Assembly: GCA_000711775.1 (NCBI GenBank)
Contig: ARYC01017612.1
Span: 1 to 64,000, forward strand
DNA length: 64,000 nucleotides
From: Oxytricha trifallax
Lineage: Eukaryota > Ciliophora > Spirotrichea > Sporadotrichida > Oxytrichidae
Direction of reading: 5' to 3'
The notes beneath the pieces are model-generated. The model worked only from the letters and a program-made list of their open reading frames with translations. It ran no database searches and was not told the origin of the DNA. Positions 36,874 through 49,614 of this stretch are shown piece by piece. The position numbers and the translations under genes were made by a program. Position 1 is the stretch's first letter. Each line of letters starts with the position of its first letter.

Positions 36874-39800
36874 TATTTATAATTTAAATTATTTATTAAT
36901 AATCAAACTTATTCATCAAATTTTGTAGCTCCTCAAAGTACCTTAAGTTTTACTTTTCAATCAATGGCATATAGATAGTTTATAGTTACATGTGTAAATC
37001 TGATTCTTTAAAATCATAGGGGTAAAATATCACTTGCTTAAACAATATCTAAAGTATCTCCAATGTTTTCTCATTTTTTTCACTTTCTTATAAAAATGTG
37101 GAGATGTATTGAAGGTTCGTAATATGATCAATCATTGCTTATCTAAAGTTTCTCTTCTTGAAGAGACTATTTAAGATTTTTACATCTTACAGTAAGCTCA
37201 AATCATTAGTTTTTAAAGCGGCTTGAAATACAAGCAATTTAGGTTAGTGGAAGTAATTCCAAAATTGATCTTCCAATATAAGAAGAATTTCAAATGTAAA
37301 AGTGAAAATATTTGGATGCGAACAAATACTTTACACTGCCTGTTCATAAATGTTACTTGAGATACATATGATCTCTTAGCATATAGTCTAAATTATAATT
37401 TTAACCAGATCTTTGGTCTCTACTTTGTTGCTATGTTATTGGTTTAAAATGTCTTCTAATGATTTTATAAATCTGGAGAATTTTTCATTGAATCCAGACC
37501 TCTGAATTACCGAACCAAATTCCATCATCTTAAATTTGCTAATTCTCTGTTTTTAACTTAGTTTTTAGTTTTACATTAGATTAATGACTTAATCTAATTC
37601 TGATTTTTCAAATTACTAGATTTGCGCACCACTTACTTAATCATTTTTTCTCGAGACATTATTAAAATCAAATTCTTCACTTTCTATGATTTGTACCTAA
37701 CCCCTCTATTTATATTGGTCTTACCCGTATTTTAACAAATTTATGTCATCTTCTCTACCATAATCATTAGCTTGTTAACTATCAGTAAAACTGTCATTCT
37801 ATTCGTGATTATCTTCATCAAAACCTTCATTAAACTGATCATTTAACCCATATAAAGCTGCAAATGGGTCATTTTGAAGCTTGTTTTAATGATTTTAATG
37901 CTTTTCTTTAGTTTAAAGCAGATTATTTACAAACTCATAAGGATTTGTGGCAAGCTGTTAGTTAAATAATACAAATTACTCTTTTATTTAAATTTTGAAT
38001 TATTCCTCATTAATTTTATCTGGTGAGTTTTTTTAATCTTTACTCGAAGATTATTTTTAATTGTCAAATGTTTAAGATGATATAATTTTAACTATTTTAT
38101 CATGGAAAGTCTAATCTCTCTAATAGAGAAGAGACAGTTATTCTTTTAAATTTTCTTTATTTATGAAATCAAGCTATTAATGTTCTTAGTTTGGATTTTA
38201 TAGTATTAGATCGCATAGAAGTAATGATAATTCTTTTTCCATTCTGAATTTAATTAATTATTTTTATTTTGTTTATTAATTTAATTGTGCTTATACTCTT
38301 AAGTTGCAATTCGTTCATTAATCATAGGATATATAAATTAATTTAATTTATCATTTCTTACTTTCTTAAATTCCATATCATATAAATAATCTTTAGTATA
38401 TATTTTACTTACATTTCATATGCTTCTCTTTAAACTATGAATGTTTGTGTCATAGCTCTGTATAAATTACTTAACTTAAGAGAGATTCTTTTTTAGTTTC
38501 TAGTCAGCCCCTGTCTCCTGGTATTGACTTTGTAAATTAAGAATAAAAATTATCATAAATATAACTGCTAAGTTCAATACTGTCCTCAATAAGACTAATT
38601 AATTAGTTATTTGCCATACTTTATTTGAAGAGTTTTGCCTTATGCATGATTCTCATTCGCATCTCTTCATCTTACTACAATCTCCGCTTTTATTCTTCTA
38701 TGTCCTAAAGTTACTGCTTTCGCTTCTACTGATCAAAGAAATTTATTTTCACATTTGAAGGAACAGTACCAATATTTATATTGATTTTAAGTTGAAAAAT
38801 ATAGGAACTATTATTGCACATATAATATTATAAAAACAGTTTTAATTTCTTCAACAGGCTGGGTGAGTATCTTTTCTTATTTTTCTTAATACTCTTTTTG
38901 ATACTTTTGATACCAAAATTTAATGCTGGGCTCTTGTCCTTAGAGCGACCTATAACTACTGCTTAGTTAAGGAATAAATTTATCTGCATCAATACTATGT
39001 GACAAATAGTCTTTTTAAATTGCTGATTGTTTTATTACAGGAAGGTTTATTGATGGTTATATATAAATATAACACAAATCATTTTACATTAAAAATGATA
39101 TAGAATTATTGATGTTTTATTTTTGGAATCAATTTTGATAGGGGAATTAGGCTGACTATACCCTAAATGCGGCAAAATATAAGATTTTTATTAAGTAAAC
39201 TCTAATTATTTATACTCATTCTCACCTAAATTGCTACCACCTATAATTCCATTATTAGTCACGATTGAATATCGATTGGTATGCTTGTTAGGATTTTAAT
39301 TATTTATATTCCTAAAAATGCTTGAATTTTGCTTGCTCAAATTTTACTTCTAATTTTCAATAGTTATAAAACCCCATAGTTCAATTAATAAGCTAGGATT
39401 GGAGTTAAGAAAAATAAGATTAAAAATTAATAATTATTGGTTAAAATTAAATATAATTTTGCTAAAATAAAAATTACGCACCCTGATTGGAATATTTTAT
39501 AAGGAGAATTAATCGAGCCAATAATTTTAATAATTAGCCCAAACACTAAAATTACATGCCAATAATAATTAATTTTTAATTTAGTTGTTCTAAACTCCAA
39601 ATTTTGTGTCTTAATTGATTTGTGGGCTTTTAGCTGAAGGTTTTTATTGAAAGCTTTTCATTATTACTTGGTTAGATACTATATCGTTGATTGGAGTGTA
39701 TTCGTTATTCAAGTCGCTCAAATCTCTATTGTGATAATTTATTGATGAAGAGGGAGATATGACCACACTTTAATGAGTAGATCTTGTGTTCTTTTTATTG

Positions 39801-40246
39801 CTTGTGCTTAGACTTTAGGTTGAATTATTCTTACTGATGGTTAATTGATACTTTTAACTCATTAATTTATTTTGATTTTAATTGCTTTAATCATACTTAT
39901 GATGTTTAGGATTTGATAGGATGCTCTCTTATTGATTTTTTGTGCGTTACTGAGGGGTAATTATCAAATTTGCTGTTTAATAATCATTTGCTACATCTTA
40001 CACTTGAGAAAATTCTTGGATCTATTCTTTAACTGGAGACTATATCATACTTGCAATGGATTTATTTACTTTTGGCTGCTAAGTTCAGACATTTTTATCT
40101 AAATTATTTCGCAATTTTATCACTACTTATTTGTGTTCACTTCGAAATTTATTTAGCTCTTGTTAAGTCTCACTCATCTAATTTTTAGTGTTTACTGTAG
40201 GAGATTAATCCAAGAGATTCTCTCTTAGCTTAAGTTGCAATTTCAT
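36850..40246 (-). CDS. Large Q-rich, helical C-terminal protein, unrecognised
   Basis: Start MKLQLKLRENLLDQSPTVNT at 40246. The N-terminal half is low-complexity and polar (QQPKVNKSIASMIQSPVKEQ, SVVISPSSSINYHNRDLSDL). The middle has QLQDIEEQKRRLQQDEEMRM. The C-terminal part (about 38240-36860) looks like a helical-repeat domain: MEKELSLLLCDLIL, KLQNDPFAALYGLNDQF, KFKMMEFGSVIQRSGFNEKF, TKDLVKIIIQTICQEIICIS, LQDVKILNSLFKKRNFRQAM, LRYFEELQNLMNKFDYQQ. The last in-frame stop overlaps the first codons of the nucleoredoxin-like gene, so the real 3' end is uncertain. Several inserts are visible (about 39430-39580, 39050-39230, 38240-38450) with unresolved borders. Confidence 0.6.
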
Positions 40247-40588
40247 TTTTTATTTCTTTGACGGGGAGAGTTTAGGAGAATTTGTAAGAGATGGCAGCAT
40301 TTTAAAGTTTCAGTATTTTCTATAAATTAAAATCAATCTAAAATATTTATAATTCAGAATGCAAAAATTGATAAAGTTATTAAATGAGTAATTTAAGTCA
40401 GGTGGGATTCACTTTTATAAATAAGTCTTAATAAATTTAATTTAAGTCACAGATATCTTAATTATTAAGCCAGCACTCACGAACGTCATTATAATATATT
40501 ATTAAAACCATGTTAAATAAGAAATATCTTTAGACCACCTTGCTCGCTTCAACCAAACGTTAAGTTGTTGGACTCTCTAATTATTTAA
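40247..40588. other. Divergent intergenic region
   Basis: AT-rich 340 bp between the start of the minus-strand Q-rich gene and the oxoglutarate dehydrogenase gene. No feature was seen beyond expected promoter space. Confidence 0.5.
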
Positions 40589-40650
40589 TGCTTTATATAA
40601 TCAGAATTATTTTCGTTTAAATTTGTGTAAATGCCTATATTAAGAATAGC

Positions 40651-43600
40651 ATGAGATTCTTCACTTAAACCCATTCTCTTTCTCAAGCCTCCCTAAATAA
40701 TGAAAGCTTTTTAAGCGGATCATCAGCAATATATGCAGAATAAATGTATGATCAGTGGAGGAAAGATCCATCTAGCGTACACGCTTCATGGAGATCTTAC
40801 TTTGAGAATGTTGAGAAAGGTGTTGAGGTACCCTTCACTCTACCCCCCACCGTTGGTTAGACAGGGCAAGATGCTTAAGTCTAAAGGATATTATCTCTAC
40901 TTTAACAAAACACTGGTTCATTAGCTGGTTCATCTCAAGGAGGTGCAAATTTTATTTCAAGTATTTTTCTATATTGAATTATCAATTATTTTGAAATTAT
41001 TGAGTAAATGCTGCCACTGCCGCTCACGAGGCTTACAAAATTATGCTACTTATCAGAGCTTTTATGACTCACGGTCACATGATCGCTGATGTAGATCCAC
41101 TTGAATTGTACCAAACCTACAAGCACTTCCCATCATTCGCTCACAAATTTAAGATCCCAGATTCACAGCTCACTAAACTTGTTGACTACAGAAGTTACGG
41201 ATTCTCTGATGCTGATCTCGAAAAGGAATTCTACGTTGATGCTCCAGAACTAGCTGGATTACTTAGAAAGAAGAAGAACTGGAAACTCAAAGAACTTATT
41301 GAGGCTTACTAGAAGGCTTAAACTTTCGTTCATATTTATTAATCATATAAAATATTTGAATGTGTATTAATGCTTACTGCGGTAAAATCGGAGTTGAGTA
41401 TATGCATATTGCAGATAGAGATAAGTGCAATTGGATTAGAGATAAATTCGAAGGTTTATAATACGAAAATGTGCCAGCAGAAAAGAAAATACTCAATCTA
41501 GATAGACTAATCAAAACCCCAAAACCCCTGAAGTTGTTTGATTGAGTTTTTGATTGATGAAAGTAGACTATTAACGCATGCTTTATTAGGGTTTTAATAG
41601 GGTTTATGTAGGGGTATATGGTTTAAATATCAGTATTTTAAGTGAGAATATGCGAGGTTTGGGATCAGTTTATGATAGTGAATATATAGATTTATTGTTT
41701 AAGTTGCGTTATGGATGTAATGATTATAGTGATCAACTCAGACCTATTCAAAATTACACATCTATTGCAAGACTGCTCCATAAATCTCCTGCTACTGTCA
41801 GATCACACTGTCTATTAGCATTGAATTTAAAGAGATAGCATCTTAATTCTAAGCCTAAAAGACCTTTAAAATTCTAGTAGCATCATATCGATTAATCTTA
41901 TTAATGATAAGACTCTAAAATACTGGGCTCATTTCTCTCTGGCCTAGAGGGCTGAGATGTTTCATCGCCAATTTCCTGAGCTACACATCTCTGCATAATC
42001 CATAGCTAATATCTATAAAAAGAATGGTATATCTTACAAGACAGTCAATCGCATTAAGAGAGTGATCGACTTTAATCTTCCATTTTATAAGGATAATTTA
42101 AATTATATATTCGATTAAATGCAGAGGGCTTAAGAGCATAATATAAAGTTCATACATGCTGATGAGGAAGTATTCACGTTTAATACCTTCATATCGAGGT
42201 CTTGGTATAAGAGGTACAGCAACATAGAAGTTTATGATCAAAAGGTTAAGGTATAAACTCATGCAATCCTTGGTGGAATCAGTGAAGATAGTGGGCTTGA
42301 GACTTATGTTATCCACCCTAGCTCTATTAAGACTGAATAATATATTAAATTTTTGCAATAGCTAAGAGATAAGTATGCTGAATAAGATATTATCCTGTTT
42401 GTTGATAACTTATCAGTTCATAAAACTAAAGACTCAAGGAGAGAATATGAAAGGCTAAACATAACACCTGTATTTAATGTTCCTTATAGCCCTCAATTCA
42501 ATGGAATTGAACTATATTGGGGCCTATTAAAAGGCCACTACAAGAAACTTCTGCTCTATCATCTGATACACGATCTGAAGATAGATACAGTAGATTTTAT
42601 TAAGAGTGCTGCTAAAAGAGTCAGCGATGATAAAGCAAAAGTATGCGCAAGAGAAGGGAGATTTTGTGTTTATAAATAAGTTTTAGATTTAAACGAATGA
42701 ATAAGTTCACATATTAAATTTGCCCGTAAAGAGATGGCTTCTCTTTCTTTTCTTCCTCTTAAGGCTTGCTTGGGCCCGTGTTTCTTCTCTTAGTGCCAGC
42801 TCCTGCATCTATGTTCATCTCTTCTGGCTTTTATAAATCTTTGAAGAGCCTCTTACTCAATTCATGTTTTACTTTGACTTTCTCTCTCTGTTTAATTTGC
42901 TGCGCTCTTTCATCAAATATATAGCAGTACCAGGTTTTTCTATAAAGTTAGAAGTCTATGCTTACATGAGATGAATGGATGCTTCTGCAGTTCCTACAGC
43001 CATGAGTCACTGATTTTGATCCCCTGCTTCTCTTTCTCTTCAGGAGAGATGCTGTAGCGTTTCTTATGAGCTTCTTAAATTACTTCACTTAAGTACTCTG
43101 GTTAAGAGTTCCAAGAACTCCAAAGAAGAAGTTTCTCTCTGGCAACTTATTAGAGAGTTGTAACTTTAATGGTAGGTACAGAGCAACATCTGGATCACTC
43201 ATCGCATCATCATAGAGATTTTTCACTGAGATTTCAGGGTAGTTAGGTATCTCAATCATCTTTATTTCATTGGTCTTAAAAGCTTTTTTCTCTTCACTTA
43301 GTAAGGCTTTTAAGAATTATATTTTGTTCCTTCCTGAGTTGGCAAGAACAATCCAACTATGGTTAATATATTAGCATTTGATAAAAGCTTACCTTGCTAT
43401 ACCAAATATCTATAGAGGTCCTCCTTACTTCGAAATTTTCCTATCAATTCTTGAGATTGTATTCTCTTTATTGCATCATTCATAGACTCCATCTTGCTTC
43501 CACTTTCTATAAATGTTTATGAAATTTAAAATTATGGATATCCATTCTAAACTTACTAAAATTTTACTACTAAATAGAGAGATCCAACTGGAGGTCATCC

Positions 43601-46600
43601 TGAATAAGATAGTAAGAGAAAGATGTAGAAACTTTCTCCAAGTTTCAAAGTTTGACTTCCATTTTTATCAAACTTTCTCCATTAAATTGCTCCTAATAAT
43701 AATTAATTTAATTAGGTGGTGCTCCTAATTTATTTAAAACTTAATTAGGTGGTTATATTAAAGTCCAAAACCGTATTAGGAGGTACATAAAAAAAATTTA
43801 TTTTTTAAACTTCCACTCCTAAATTTACGAGAACAGATTTAGGAGCACCACCTAACTTCCCAAAACACATTTAGGTGCATTTTAATGTATAAAATGGATG
43901 AAATAATACATAAATTATCAGAAAATTCTAGAAATATAAAACTAATCTCTCTCACTCTGTTCCCATTAGACCTATCTAAATCTTTGATGATGTGTTCTTA
44001 CTAGTGTTTAAAGGTAGAATTTAAACAGCTTTTATAATTATTAATAGTATTTATAAATGAGCGGTAACTTACTTAGAAAAGCGGCATTGCTTGGCATTAG
44101 CCAGCAAAAACTTTCTTTCATGAATCAAATGAAAATTGAGATTTGCGATGCCTCTACCTAGTACGAACCTGAAATTTTCTAACTTTAGGTATCAGACTTT
44201 GAATAGCAATTCAGTTTTTAAATAGAAATGCAGAGCTAAGAAATTTAATGCGAAGTTCCAATGAAAATGGTTGAAGAGGAGTAAGAGAAAAAAGAAATAA
44301 AAGCATTACATTTGTGTGAGGAGTGTGAGAAGAACTTCACTTATAAATCTGCTCTTAAGCGTCATATCTTAGAGCAGCATTCTAACAAGCCCAAGCTCTA
44401 TCTTAAGCATGATAAGATAGATGGAAAATATTTCTGCCCTTACTGCAATAAATAATACAATCATTCAAGAGATCTAAAAGTTCATCTATAATACCATCAT
44501 GGCAAGAAGTTTGAAGTAATAGATCCAGAGACTGGTGAGGTCTTCCTTTAAAAAAGAAAGCCAAGAGACCCTTTAGAAACTTTGGAACAAAGAGTAAAGA
44601 AAGAAAATAAACTTATTAAAGCAGCAAGAAACCTCCCAGCCTCAGAGATAGTGAAATCACTCTTAAGATGCATGCACTTAAACTTCCAATATTGAATATA
44701 ATTGACCTTAAAGAGTGTAAAGTAAGTTATCTTATCCTTGAGGATAAATTTGAGAAGAAAGTCATAACAGATAAGTAGTTCGCATACAAGATATATCCGT
44801 TCAACTACTTAAATGCGATGACAAGTATCAAATGGAATTCGTAAATGAATACCAAGCACTTACGAAGTCAAGAGATAGATAGTTCAGATTTATAATAAAG
44901 CTCGATGCTATTCTGCTTGCTCAAGATCATGTAGCTTTTCGTCTTCCTCATATTAAATGACATTAAGAGACTACATTTAAGATTAAAAGACACCAAAGTA
45001 GTTACCTCTTATTCTTACAAATGTTTGCAAAGGCATTGAGGAGCTGCACACTCTTGGATAAGTTCATAGAGATTTGAAGCCTGAGAATATAATGCTTGAC
45101 TTTTAACCTCTCAGAGTAGTAATAATAGAATTCAATAGATCATAGAGAGTTGAAGCTTCAGGACTTGGCAACGTGTATGGTACTCCTGGATACTTTCCAG
45201 AAAGAGAGGACTGGAGAGATGGTGATATTAAGTGGGATATATGGGCTCTAGCAGCAATTATTTGTGAATGCGATATGGCAAGAAATGATTACTAAAGCTG
45301 CAAAAGAGAGAAAGATTCAAAACAGAGAATACAGCAACATCTAGACTAGAATAAGATAAAAGGTAGAATGAAAGACATGGCTGACTAGATAATTATTAAG
45401 CCAAATCACAGAACTGACCATACAATAGACTAAATTATAAGTTGGATAGGAGAGATAAAATTTAGAAAGCTGCCTCATGATGCCAAAGTAATGTTTGAGT
45501 GAAAAATAAAAATAAAACACTTGCATTACACACTAATTAATATTACATTATAACCCTAAACCCCTACATAAACCCTATTAAAACCCTAATAAAGCATGCG
45601 TTAATAGTCTACTTTCATCAATCAAAAACTCAATCAAACAACTTCAGGGGTTTTGGGGTTTTGAATGTGGGCTGATTAATTCCAAAAGTTTATTGCTAAC
45701 AAGTTCAACACTCACAAAAGATTCGGTCTTGAGGGTTGTGAATCATTTATTCCAGGTCTTAAGTGCGCCTTTGATGTATTGGTCGAAAACGGAGTTGAGA
45801 AAGTTATTATGGGTATGCCACACAGAGGAAGACTTAACGTATTCCAAAATTAAGAATTGATAAAATAGAATTCTTGAAATGTGAAAGTATTTTAACTCTT
45901 TAATACTAGTTAACGTTGTTAGAAAGCCATTAGAGCAAATCTTCCACGAATTCTAAGGAGGTGTCCCTGACAAAGAAAACGGTAATGACTGGGGCTCTCT
46001 ATCTGGTGACGTAAAATATCACTTAGGAACTTCATACACTAAATCATACCCAGATGGAAAGAACCTTACCACAACCCTCCTTGCTAACCCCTCCCATCTT
46101 GAGCACATAATTTTATTTATACTGTTACTATAATATTGAGGCAGTGAATCCTGTGGTTATGGGAAGAGCAAGAGCTGAATCATACTTAATGGGAGATACT
46201 GAATTCCAAAAGGTTGTACCAATTATTATTCATGGTGATGCTGCCTTTGCTGGTCAAGGCATCGTTTTTGAATCTATGCAAATGCAAGACTTGATTAATT
46301 TCAGAGTTGGTGGTACCATCCACGTCGTTGTTAACAACCAAATTGGATTTACAACTACTCCAAACAAATCTAGAAGTGGTGTTTACTGCACAGATATTTT
46401 ATATAGAATATTTTCTAATCTAAATACTAGAATAATTAAAGGAATAATAATTTATAAAATTTGTATTTATTTTCAATAATTTTATCCTAATTTGGAATTG
46501 ATTCAATATCTTAATAAGTTTAATTTATTGATATTTTACCTTTTTTAAATAAATAATAATTATTTATACAAGACAACTATGATTAAAAATAATATGTGAA

Positions 46601-49208
46601 TATATTTTTTAAAATATTGCAAAGGCAATTGATGCCCCAATTTTCCACGTTAACGCAGACAGTATGGAAGATGTTGCCAAGGTATTCGCTATCGCAGCAG
46701 AATATCGTAATAAATACAAGGAAGATGTTGTCATTGATTTGATTGGATATAGAAAGATGGGACACAACGAACTTGATGCTCCTCAGTTCACTCAGCCACT
46801 TATGTACAAGAAGATTGCATAAATGATCCCAGTTGCTTAAAAGTACGAGACTGAGCTTGTTACTAATTTATCATTAATATTATATTATAAAGTTAATAAA
46901 CAGTAAATTATATAATATTAAACTAAGATTTCTAATAACTCTTTAAAAAAAAGAAAATAAATTGTTTATCTCAAATTTTTTAATTCTAAAATTTTGGCAT
47001 TTTGATTGGCTTATTTATAATTATCATTAATATATGATGTTGTCGTAATAATAGTTTATGATAAAATTAATTTTATTTTAATTTAATGAATGGAACTGTT
47101 TCTTAAGAATAAGTTAACAAGATGAAGGATAGAATCGTAAAAGAATTAAACAGAGCCTATGAAGCCAGTAAATCTCACGATTTCAACGTTGAAGACTGGA
47201 AGAGTCCTGAGTGGGAAGCCATCAAGCACTCAGATAAATTTGGAAAGATGAAGGAAACTGGAGTGCCTTCTACTGTCCTCAAGGACCTCGGTGAAAAGAT
47301 CAAAGCAAATATATATTAGATTATACTTTAGATCACTACTCTCCCAGACGATTAGGATTTCCACCCATAAGTTAAGAAGATCTATGACGCCAGAAGAAAG
47401 AGTGTAGTTGAAGGTAAAAATATCGATTGGGGTACTGGTGAGGCATTGGCATTCGCATCACTTATTCACGAAGGATTCCATGTCAGAGTTAGTGGTCAAG
47501 ATGTTGAGAGAGGTACTTTCTCACACAGACACGCTGTTGTATTTATTTATCTGACGTAGATATTAATAAAAGAACTTATAAGATAATGAATTCACTTTCT
47601 AAATAAAATAAAAGAATAAAATTAAAACTAAGAACCGTGGTATTAAAATTTTTACTTTGATTACATTGCTGATAAAACAATAAATAAGGTTTAAGATAAT
47701 TTTAAGCTGTTTTCATTGGTCTATGGAATATAAAACTGAAAAATAGTTCTTAAATAAATGAACTATATTTTAGTCTCATACCTTAATTAATTTAGAGATT
47801 TCATAGATAAATAATCATCTTTAGAAAAACAAAAACCTACCCGCATAAAAATTACCTATTTTTAGAATTGGTTTTACAAATTAATTTTTCTTTTATTTTA
47901 TAATTTTGTTGTATTCAACCAAACCAAAGATACATCTTACATCCCAATGAACTCAATCATTCCTAATGCTGAGATTAAGCGTTTCTAAATTTCAAATTCT
48001 CATCTCTCTGAATTTGGTGTACTCGGCTACGAATATGGTTACGCTTAAACTCACCCCAACACCCTTGCCATCTGGGAAGCATAATTCGGTGATTTCTCTA
48101 ACGAAGCATAAGTTATTATTGATACCATGATTGCTGCTGGTGAAGCAAAGTGGAACGTAAAGCATGGTTTAGTTATGCTATTACCTCATGGTTACGATGG
48201 CAATGGTCCAGAGCACTCATCTTGCAGAATATTAAATATGATAGTTATAGCTTTCTAAAACAACGGTAACTAAACTACAATCATTTTTTAGAATCGAAAG
48301 ATACCTATAGTTGTGCGATGATGATGAAGCTGTTCCAGCTAATGATGATCCAAACAGTCTCAGAATGCAAAGAGTTAACATGCAAGTTATCAACCCAACT
48401 ACTTCAGCTCAATACTTCCATGCCCTATAATTATTAAAATTCCAACTCCCTCTGATAAATTATTTCATTTCATTATAAGAAGACAACTGAGAAGAAACTT
48501 CAGAAAGCCACTGATTGTTGCTTCACCCAAGAAACTTTTGAAGCATCCATTTGCCAACTCAAACATTGAGGACTTCTCTGAAGGACTTAGATTCAGAAGA
48601 GTCATTCAAGACACTAACAAGAATCTTGTTGCCCCAGAGAAAGTAAAGAAGTTTCATATATATTATGATCATATTGTGATATTTATAATTAAAGAAGGTA
48701 ATCTTCTGCTCTGGTTAAGTTTATATTGATTTGGACAATGCCAGACAACAAGCTGGAAGAAACGACATTGCTAATTTAATTTTATAGCTAAGTTTAATTC
48801 CTAAATGATTTAAAGGTTTATTATCAGAGTAGAATAACTATGTCCATTCCATATTTTAGTTAAGATTTTATTTAGATTCCCCTTCAGATCAGTGACTCCA
48901 GAAATAGCTTAATTCAAGAACGCAGAGGTTATGTGGTGCCAAGAAGAACCAAAGAATCAAGGTGCTTATTAATATGCCCTCCCAAGACTGCACAACATCC
49001 AAAGATAACTCAAGAGGCCAGTTGATGTTACATATGCTTAATTTAAGTTTCATCTAATTAATAAATGAATGATTAGAACAGCAATTGAAAAATTATAATA
49101 CTTTTATAGATAAATGCTGGTAGACCAACAGCAGCAGCTACATCCACTGGATATCACAAGGTTCATGAAAAAGAGCTAAAGAAGTTCCTCCATGATGCAA
49201 TGAAATGA
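40651..49208 (+). CDS. 2-Oxoglutarate dehydrogenase E1 component, 16 MDSs in order
   Basis: Thiamine-diphosphate E1 subunit of the mitochondrial 2-oxoglutarate dehydrogenase complex (TCA cycle). Family motifs in order: [167 protein letters not shown], then TGA at 49206. Removed pieces: 40951-41009, 41326-41375, TBE 41512-45666, 45841-45916, 46104-46140, 46399-46618, 46868-47091, 47303-47335, 47544-47915, 48231-48294, 48428-48477, 48652-48697, 48782-48822, 48851-48880 and 49039-49118. Pointers include AAAT, CTT, AAT, TTAACGT, TTGAG, ATATT, AGATCA, TTGTATT, AGAAT, AAAGAAG, ATTCC and ATGCT. A second in-frame ATG at 40589 would lengthen the mitochondrial leader. Confidence 0.97.
41512..41615 (+). 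repeat. Left terminal inverted repeat of the TBE
   Basis: 104 bp identical to the inverted right end, 45560-45663. The outermost 17 bp are the telomere-like C4A4 repeat. Confidence 0.95.
41650..42700 (+). CDS. TBE 42-kDa transposase (IS630/Tc1-type DDE)
   Basis: Starts [19 protein letters not shown] with a helix-turn-helix-like N region ([19 protein letters not shown]). The catalytic core reads [14 protein letters not shown] (first Asp, about 42158), [15 protein letters not shown] (second Asp, about 42400) and [17 protein letters not shown] (Glu, about 42510): the DDxE order of the Tc1/mariner superfamily. TGA at 42698-42700. About 350 residues, the normal TBE length. The frame of the first 75 codons differs by one base from the rest; the change lies near 41872 (AAATTCTAGTAG), so this copy carries an apparent frameshift or a sequencing error. 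TBE transposases are known to take part in genome rearrangement in Oxytricha, not only in their own movement. Confidence 0.92.
42710..43493 (-). CDS. TBE 22-kDa ORF, spliced
   Basis: The minus-strand protein starts [20 protein letters not shown] near 43493. A 36-bp GT/AG intron follows RYLVQQ (about 43355-43392). It continues [40 protein letters not shown], a Cys/His-containing stretch ([16 protein letters not shown]), then [20 protein letters not shown] and [12 protein letters not shown]. Its function is unknown. The C terminus runs towards the transposase stop; no TGA occurs before the two genes overlap tail to tail, so the end given is approximate. Confidence 0.75.
44057..45502 (+). CDS. 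TBE 57-kDa protein: two C2H2 zinc fingers plus kinase-like domain
   Basis: Starts [17 protein letters not shown]. Two C2H2 fingers: [20 protein letters not shown] ending in H (about 44325-44385) and [20 protein letters not shown] ending in HH (about 44438-44500). Then a protein-kinase-like C-terminal part: [19 protein letters not shown] (catalytic loop, about 45040-45098), EFN where DFG is expected, and [11 protein letters not shown] (APE-like), [15 protein letters not shown] at 45500-45502. Between the fingers and the kinase the open frame changes at least once (about 44680-44820), so the copy may be damaged. The HRDLKPEN loop is intact but the metal-binding Asp of DFG is replaced. Confidence 0.85.
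45560..45663 (-). repeat. Right terminal inverted repeat of the TBE
   Basis: Inverted copy of 41512-41615, ending GGGGTTTTGGGGTTTTG and followed by the target duplicate AAT. Confidence 0.95.
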
Positions 49209-49614
49209 GCTGAACATACACACTTATTAGATTTGACTGGTTTAACTATTAACTAATAAATAAGTATTTACTTCTTAATCTATTACATAATAATTGTAAA
49301 TTAGTAATAATAAGAATAGGACTAGTGTTAATAGTGAAGATCTCAGGTCTTTACGAATTCACTTTCTCTCAATATATAAATTATTTAACAATTATTCATT
49401 TCACACTATCATTACCACTATGAATCCCTAAATAAGTAAATAAGATTCAATTAATATAATCAACAAGTATAAATATTTATGATAAACATTAAATCAAATT
49501 TTTAATAGTTTGAAATAATATTATAGATAAAATATATATAATTTAAAAAACATTGACTGATTAATTTTGCTTAGTTTATTTTATTAAATTTCGATAAATA
49601 TTCTAAACTTTAAA
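49209..49614. other. AT-rich gap between two plus-strand genes
   Basis: About 400 bp of AT-rich sequence with no coding signal. It is the 3' flank of the oxoglutarate dehydrogenase gene and the 5' flank of the EF-hand gene. Confidence 0.55.

Larger units (their letters stand above)
41512..45663 (+). mobile_element. Complete TBE transposon inserted in the oxoglutarate dehydrogenase gene
   Basis: 4152 bp with at least 104-bp perfect terminal inverted repeats, beginning CAAAACCCCAAAACCCCTG. AAT flanks both ends (41509-41511, 45664-45666). Three genes in the known TBE arrangement: a DDE transposase (+), a 22-kDa ORF (-) and a zinc-finger/kinase 57-kDa ORF (+). Excision with one AAT joins NLDRL to MWADQFQKF of the host enzyme, the precise developmental excision known for TBEs. 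Which TBE subfamily it belongs to was not determined. Confidence 0.97.
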
